9,542 nt of DNA, taken from positions 4,685-14,226 of the forward strand of contig DPWF01000267.1 of the NCBI GenBank assembly GCA_003526435.1, given 5' to 3'. The notes under the pieces were generated by a model. The model did no database searches. It was not told the origin of the DNA and worked only from the letters and a program-made list of their open reading frames with translations. Position 1 is the stretch's first letter; the number at the start of each line of letters is the position of its first letter. This DNA is from Chitinophagaceae bacterium. Its GTDB lineage: Bacteria; Bacteroidota; Bacteroidia; Chitinophagales; Chitinophagaceae. Below, one piece after another: positions 5,909 through 9,542 of the stretch. Made by a program: the position numbers and the translations under genes.

Positions 5909-8013
5909 GTATACCATCAGTATCAAGAAGAAACTTTCTGAGGGTCAGCATGATTGCCGGTGGTGGTATGCTGGTTGGTTTTTCAACATTGGGTAATGAT
6001 GAAAAACAGGAATTAGATGGAACGCCATTTTCCCCCAATGCATACATCAAAATTTCACCTGATGGAACCATCACGATGATGTCGCCCAACCCCGAAATTG
6101 GTCAGGGCGTAAAAACATCTCTTGTAATGCTCATTGCTGAAGAGATGAATGTTGACTGGCAAAAAATACGGGTGGAAACAGCACCACTCGATGCAAAGTA
6201 TGGCAGCCAGACAACAGGAGGTAGCGGCGCCATCAGAAGTCGTTATACAAAACTCAGACAGGCGGGCGCTACAGCGAGGGTATTATTGATAGCTGCTGCT
6301 GCCGATACATGGGGTGTGGCTTCCGCTGATTGTTATGCAGAAAACGGTTCTGTGATTCATCGAACATCGGGTAAAAAGCTTTCTTTTGGAGAACTGGCAA
6401 CCAAAGCGGCCTCAATGCCCGTGCCAGCCAATATTCCTTTAAAAGATCCCAAAGAATTCAAGATTATAGGAACCCGTATAAAAGATGTAGATGCGCAAGC
6501 CATCGTAACAGGAAAGCCATTATTTGGTATTGATACGAGAAGAGAAGGAATGTTATTTGCTGTTGTGGCACGTCCACCCGCTCACGGAAAAAAACTACAG
6601 TCATTTGATGATAGTGCAACATTGAAAGTAAGCGGTGTAAAAAAAGTAGTACAGGTAAAAAGCAGTGTAGCGGTTTTGGCAACTTCAACCTGGGCGGCTA
6701 TCAAAGGAAGGGCGGCATTAAAAATAAACTGGGAAGATGCGTCGAAACTGGAAAGTACAGCCGATCATGAAAAGGCCTTTAAAGAGTTGTTGAGTAAGCC
6801 TGCAGCAACACCCAACCGTAATGATGGAGATGTAGATGCTGCGATGTCATCAGCAACAAAACTGCTCGATGTATATTATGAAGTGCCTGTATTATCACAT
6901 GCACAAATGGAGCCCCTGAATTTTTACGCAGATGTGCGCGACGGAAAAGCTGAACTATACGGCCCCACACAAGTGCCACAAAATCTTGTTGCTACTGTTG
7001 CGCGGGAACTGAATATTCCTGCGGCGAATATTTCATTGGGATTACCCAGACAGGGTGGAGGATTCGGAAGAAAATTACGTCCCGATAACGGAGTAGAAGC
7101 CGCATTAATATCACAAGCTGCTCAATGCCCTGTACAGGTTCAATGGACACGTGAAGATGATATGCAGAACGATTTTTATCGTGCAAGTGGTATGTTCCGT
7201 TTTAAAGCAGCGATTAAAGATGGTAACCTGGAAGCATGGCAGCAGTCATTTGCATGCCTGAGTAATGGAAGAAGTCCGGATACATACCCAGCAGGTGCAT
7301 TGAAAAATCTGCGTATTGAAAGTCATAGTTTGCCTACCAATATTCCAACAGGTCCATGGCGTGCCCCCACACATAATGTACAGGCATTTGCCAACGAATG
7401 TTTTATGGATGAAGTAGCAACAGAACTGAAAAAAGATCCTGTTGCATTACGTCTCGAATTATTGAAAAAAGCAAAAGAACAACCGGTTGGCAGACTGGCT
7501 TATGAACCTGATAAATTTATCAGTGTCATAGAGCTCGTGGCTAAAATCAGTAATTGGGGTAAGTCATCGCCCAACACTTACCGTGGATTTTCAACATGGT
7601 TTTCTTTTAATAGTTATGTGGCACAGGTAGTAGAATTGAAGATGGAAAAAGGGAAACCTAAGATAACCAAAGTGTATTGTGCGGTACATTGCGGAAAAGT
7701 AGTGAACCTGAGTGGTGCCGAAAACCAGGTACAGGGTGCAGTAGTAGATGGACTGGGGCATGCTATGTACACCAAACTTACATTCAAAGATGGGGCAGCC
7801 GTACAAACCAATTTCGGCCCTTATAATTTTGTAAAAATGCGCAGTACTCCATTGGATGTGGAAGTGGCGTTTGTGCCTTCTGAAGAAAACCCGACTGGAT
7901 TAGGAGAACCAGGATTACCGCCTATTGCACCCGCATTGGCCAATGCCCTGTTTGCTGCAACTGGTAAACGGTTCAGAAAAATGCCATTTGCAGATGATAT
8001 ACAGTTTGCTTAA
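5905..8013 (+). CDS. Molybdopterin-binding large subunit of a xanthine dehydrogenase-family hydroxylase (IorB-like, Tat-exported)
   Basis: The 702-residue product begins with a twin-arginine signal, SRRNFLRVS at 7-15 followed by a hydrophobic stretch to about 27, so the folded enzyme is probably exported with its small subunit. IorB-like features run in order: NPEIGQGVKTSL near 62-73, an aldehyde oxidase hammerhead domain near 190-275 (GKPLFGID, MLFAVVARPPAHG), GPTQVPQN at 353-360, QGGGFGRK at 383-390, GPWRAPTHN near 483-491, CGKVVN then QVQGAVVDGLGHA near 596-620, and GLGEPGLPPIAPALANALF near 665-683. Glu668 in GLGEPG matches the catalytic base of the family. Moco is bound as the cytosine dinucleotide in many relatives. 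No cytochrome c subunit, FAD subunit or XdhC-type maturation gene is present in the window. Length is slightly short but normal. Substrate unknown. Confidence 0.92.
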   Translation: MSIPSVSRRNFLRVSMIAGGGMLVGFSTLGNDEKQELDGTPFSPNAYIKISPDGTITMMSPNPEIGQGVKTSLVMLIAEEMNVDWQKIRVETAPLDAKYGSQTTGGSGAIRSRYTKLRQAGATARVLLIAAAADTWGVASADCYAENGSVIHRTSGKKLSFGELATKAASMPVPANIPLKDPKEFKIIGTRIKDVDAQAIVTGKPLFGIDTRREGMLFAVVARPPAHGKKLQSFDDSATLKVSGVKKVVQVKSSVAVLATSTWAAIKGRAALKINWEDASKLESTADHEKAFKELLSKPAATPNRNDGDVDAAMSSATKLLDVYYEVPVLSHAQMEPLNFYADVRDGKAELYGPTQVPQNLVATVARELNIPAANISLGLPRQGGGFGRKLRPDNGVEAALISQAAQCPVQVQWTREDDMQNDFYRASGMFRFKAAIKDGNLEAWQQSFACLSNGRSPDTYPAGALKNLRIESHSLPTNIPTGPWRAPTHNVQAFANECFMDEVATELKKDPVALRLELLKKAKEQPVGRLAYEPDKFISVIELVAKISNWGKSSPNTYRGFSTWFSFNSYVAQVVELKMEKGKPKITKVYCAVHCGKVVNLSGAENQVQGAVVDGLGHAMYTKLTFKDGAAVQTNFGPYNFVKMRSTPLDVEVAFVPSEENPTGLGEPGLPPIAPALANALFAATGKRFRKMPFADDIQFA

Positions 8014-8069
8014 AAAAATGCCACTGAGGACACAACATTATTTAGTGTCTTTCTGTGTCCTCAGTGGCA
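8012..8069 (-). terminator. Intrinsic terminator: perfect 16-bp stem with minus-strand T-tract, between convergent genes
   Basis: Arms at 8019-8034 (TGCCACTGAGGACACA) and 8054-8069 are perfect reverse complements, with a 19-base loop. Seven A's at 8012-8018 directly before the left arm become a T-tract after the hairpin on the minus strand, so this suits termination of the convergent DUF4197 gene; the A-run overlaps the stop codon of the oxidase gene. On the plus strand no T-tract follows, so the stem may act there only as an mRNA 3' end. The loop holds a second GTGTC that could pair with GACAC of the left arm, forming a smaller alternative hairpin. The sequence resembles 'CACTGAGGACACA' inverted repeats scattered in many genomes of this phylum (from memory). 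Confidence 0.8.
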
Positions 8070-8126
8070 ATAAATGATAGTTAATATGGGTTGAGTTTTA
8101 CAAAAAGTCAAAAATTGTCAACTTGC

Positions 8127-8852
8127 TTATTTTGCTCCAAACACTTTCTTCAGAATTTCACTTGTTCTTGCCAACGGATTTTTCCTGATTTCTTTTTCTT
8201 CCAGCGCTATCTGATAAAAAATACCACTCATAGCTCGTTCTGTTACATAAGCTGATAAATCGGGGTTCAGTTTCTGACGTACCAACGGAAGTTTATTATA
8301 ACTGGTCACCAGACTGTTCCAGTGCTTGGTAGCATCTACTTTTTGTAAAGAGGCTTCAATCACCGGGCGAAAAGCTTCAGTAAGCGGGTCGGTCGTTTTA
8401 TTTTTCAGGTAAGCGGTGGCTGCGGTATCTGCTCCTTTTAATATACCCACAGCATCCTGCACGCTCATTTGTTTAATGGCATTGGTAAAAATGGGGGCTG
8501 CACTTTTACAGGCATCTTCTGCTGCACGGTTCATACTGAGAATGGCTTCATCAACCTGTTTACCCAGTCCTACACTACGCAAAGTTTTTTCTACTTTCTG
8601 TGCTTCGGGGGGCAGTAATATTTTTAAAGCGGCGTTGGCAAAAAAACCATCAGTTTGAGATAAAAGATTCGATCCTTTGAGTGAACCCTGCACCAATGCT
8701 TCTTTTAAACCGGCTACAATATCGTCATTGGCCAGACCTGTCTGGTTACCGGACACAGCATTTTTAGCTTTATTCAATAATCCTCCCAGACCCTGGGCAT
8801 CAGTGTTAAGTTGAAGAACAATCAAAACAAGAAGGGTAACGATTCTTTTCAT
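8127..8852 (-). CDS. DUF4197 family secreted protein
   Basis: The 241-residue protein has a signal peptide (MKRIVTLLVLIVLQLNTDA, likely cleaved before Gln20) without a lipobox cysteine, so it is expected in the periplasm. The rest fits the DUF4197 family of unknown function: LGGLLNKAK at the mature start, DDIVAGLKEALVQGS near 43-57, ILLPPEAQKVEKTLRSVG near 79-96, MNRAAEDACKSAAPIF near 107-122, then DAVGILKGADTAATAYLKN near 133-151 and a C-terminal segment with AMSGIFYQIALEEKEIRKN. It is almost wholly alpha-helical by eye. It is convergent with the oxidase operon and divergent from the phosphatase, so it forms its own transcription unit with no functional hint from neighbours. Family assignment is confident; role unknown. 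Confidence 0.88.
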   Translation of the reverse strand: MKRIVTLLVLIVLQLNTDAQGLGGLLNKAKNAVSGNQTGLANDDIVAGLKEALVQGSLKGSNLLSQTDGFFANAALKILLPPEAQKVEKTLRSVGLGKQVDEAILSMNRAAEDACKSAAPIFTNAIKQMSVQDAVGILKGADTAATAYLKNKTTDPLTEAFRPVIEASLQKVDATKHWNSLVTSYNKLPLVRQKLNPDLSAYVTERAMSGIFYQIALEEKEIRKNPLARTSEILKKVFGAK

Positions 8853-8899
8853 ACTGCTTTTTTATAACCTGTTCAAAAATGATACCAAATCAGTTGAAT

Positions 8900-8907
8900 C
8901 AAAAATA
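8900..8907 (-). promoter_or_regulatory. Candidate Bacteroidota -7 box (TATTTTTG) for the DUF4197 gene
   Basis: Read on the minus strand, 8907 to 8900 is TATTTTTG, a full match to the phylum's TAnnTTTG consensus for the primary sigma factor. It would start a transcript with a leader of roughly 40 bases before the ATG at 8852. No clear TTG -33 element occurs at the expected distance, so support is partial. Confidence 0.4.
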
Positions 8908-8980
8908 TATTGTTCTGCCAGATAAAGATGTGAAGGATACCTTATAAATCATCTACGAAGGGTTAAAATAGGACGGGCGG

Positions 8981-9011
8981 TTGTCGGGAAACACAATTAG
9001 CACTTATCTTG
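8981..9011 (+). promoter_or_regulatory. Candidate promoter for the histidine phosphatase gene
   Basis: TTG at 8981-8983 followed by TATCTTG at 9005-9011 gives a spacer of 21 bases, close to the TTG/TAnnTTTG layout of Bacteroidota promoters, although one T of the -7 box is missing. Transcription would begin about 13-15 bases before the ATG at 9031, a short leader. The region between the divergent genes (8853-9030) shows no other clear signal. Confidence 0.35.
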
Positions 9012-9030
9012 TAGTCATAAAATATTACGC

Positions 9031-9542
9031 ATGAAACAACTGTTTACCCTTGTATTTCTTTCTTTTTTGGTACTTACCGCTATTAATGGAGAGGCGCAAA
9101 CCAGCACATTTATACTGATGCGTCATGCCGAAAAAGATACCAGTACACAAGGTTCAACAATGATGCAGGCCGATCCTAAACTGAGTGCAGCAGGAGAGAC
9201 CCGGGCCGCACGAATTCCGGAAGTATTGAAAGCCTTTTCACCTGATGCCATTTATTCCACCAATTTTATCAGAACCAAATCAACCGTAACACCACTTTCC
9301 AAAAAAGCCGGTAAGGAAATACAGGTCTATGATCACCGTAACCTGAAAGGATTTGCTGAAGAACTCCTTAAAATGGAAGGAAAAACAGTTGTAGTGGCAG
9401 GGCATTCCAATTCAACCCCCATGCTGGTTAATTTATTGCTCAAAGAAAACAAGTTCCCCAATCTCGATGAATCGGTATATGATACCTATTGGATTGTAAC
9501 CGTAAAAGACGGCAAGGCAGAAGCCAGACAGATGAAGTATTA
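9031..9542 (+). CDS. Secreted histidine phosphatase (phosphoglycerate mutase-like), cut at or just before its stop
   Basis: From ATG 9031 the frame stays open for 170 codons to the window edge, where the last two bases, TA, may begin a stop. A signal peptide (about 1-22, ending GEA before Gln23) predicts export. The mature protein shows the histidine phosphatase core: FILMRHAEK near 27-35 with nucleophile His32, YSTNFIRTKST near 75-85 with Arg81, and VVVAGHSNSTP near 120-130 with second His125. The enzyme would form a phosphohistidine intermediate and hydrolyse an unknown phosphoester. Small size and the RHAEK motif resemble the SixA-like branch, but the signal peptide argues against a cytoplasmic phosphorelay role. 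It is divergent from the DUF4197 gene. Confidence 0.88.
   Translation, partial: MKQLFTLVFLSFLVLTAINGEAQTSTFILMRHAEKDTSTQGSTMMQADPKLSAAGETRAARIPEVLKAFSPDAIYSTNFIRTKSTVTPLSKKAGKEIQVYDHRNLKGFAEELLKMEGKTVVVAGHSNSTPMLVNLLLKENKFPNLDESVYDTYWIVTVKDGKAEARQMKY

Noticed and set aside
8416..8658. Plus-strand 80-codon open frame inside the DUF4197 gene
   Set aside because: It is antisense to a well-supported family member and has no ribosome site or family resemblance.

Overview
The window reads as chromosomal DNA of a Bacteroidota bacterium, most likely near the Chitinophagaceae. This is inferred from AT-leaning codon use, mostly absent Shine-Dalgarno sequences, a TAnnTTTG-type -7 box, a DUF4197 protein and a fused MoaC-MogA protein. 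No rRNA, tRNA, CRISPR array, insertion sequence or phage gene was seen.

Positions 2-5310 are one tightly packed plus-strand operon for molybdenum cofactor (Moco) synthesis. It runs: tail of moaA, moeA (broken by one in-frame TAA), a TSUP/TauE-SafE membrane transporter, a small secreted protein resembling a reduced sulfite-oxidase-type Moco domain, moaD, a moeB-rhodanese fusion, moaE, and a moaC-mogA fusion. Together these cover cyclisation of GTP (MoaA, MoaC), sulfur activation and transfer (MoeB-rhodanese, MoaD, MoaE), adenylylation (MogA domain) and molybdate insertion (MoeA). Gaps between the genes are 1 to 26 bases.

Positions 5444-8013 hold a likely user of the cofactor: an overlapping gene pair for a two-subunit molybdenum hydroxylase of the xanthine dehydrogenase/isoquinoline 1-oxidoreductase family. 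It has a small 2Fe-2S subunit and a large Moco subunit with a Tat signal, so the enzyme probably works in the periplasm. Its substrate cannot be told from sequence.

Positions 8014-9542 are unrelated housekeeping sequence. A perfect 16-bp inverted repeat with a poly-T flank on the minus strand separates the oxidase from a convergent DUF4197 gene. A divergent intergenic region with promoter-like boxes then leads to a secreted histidine phosphatase that runs off the window end.

The points most worth checking are the single nonsense codon inside an otherwise intact moeA and the substituted active-site positions in MoaE. Both bear on whether this Moco pathway is functional, decaying, or affected by a sequence error. 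No clearly new system was found; the locus is mainly a Moco operon with several unusual details.
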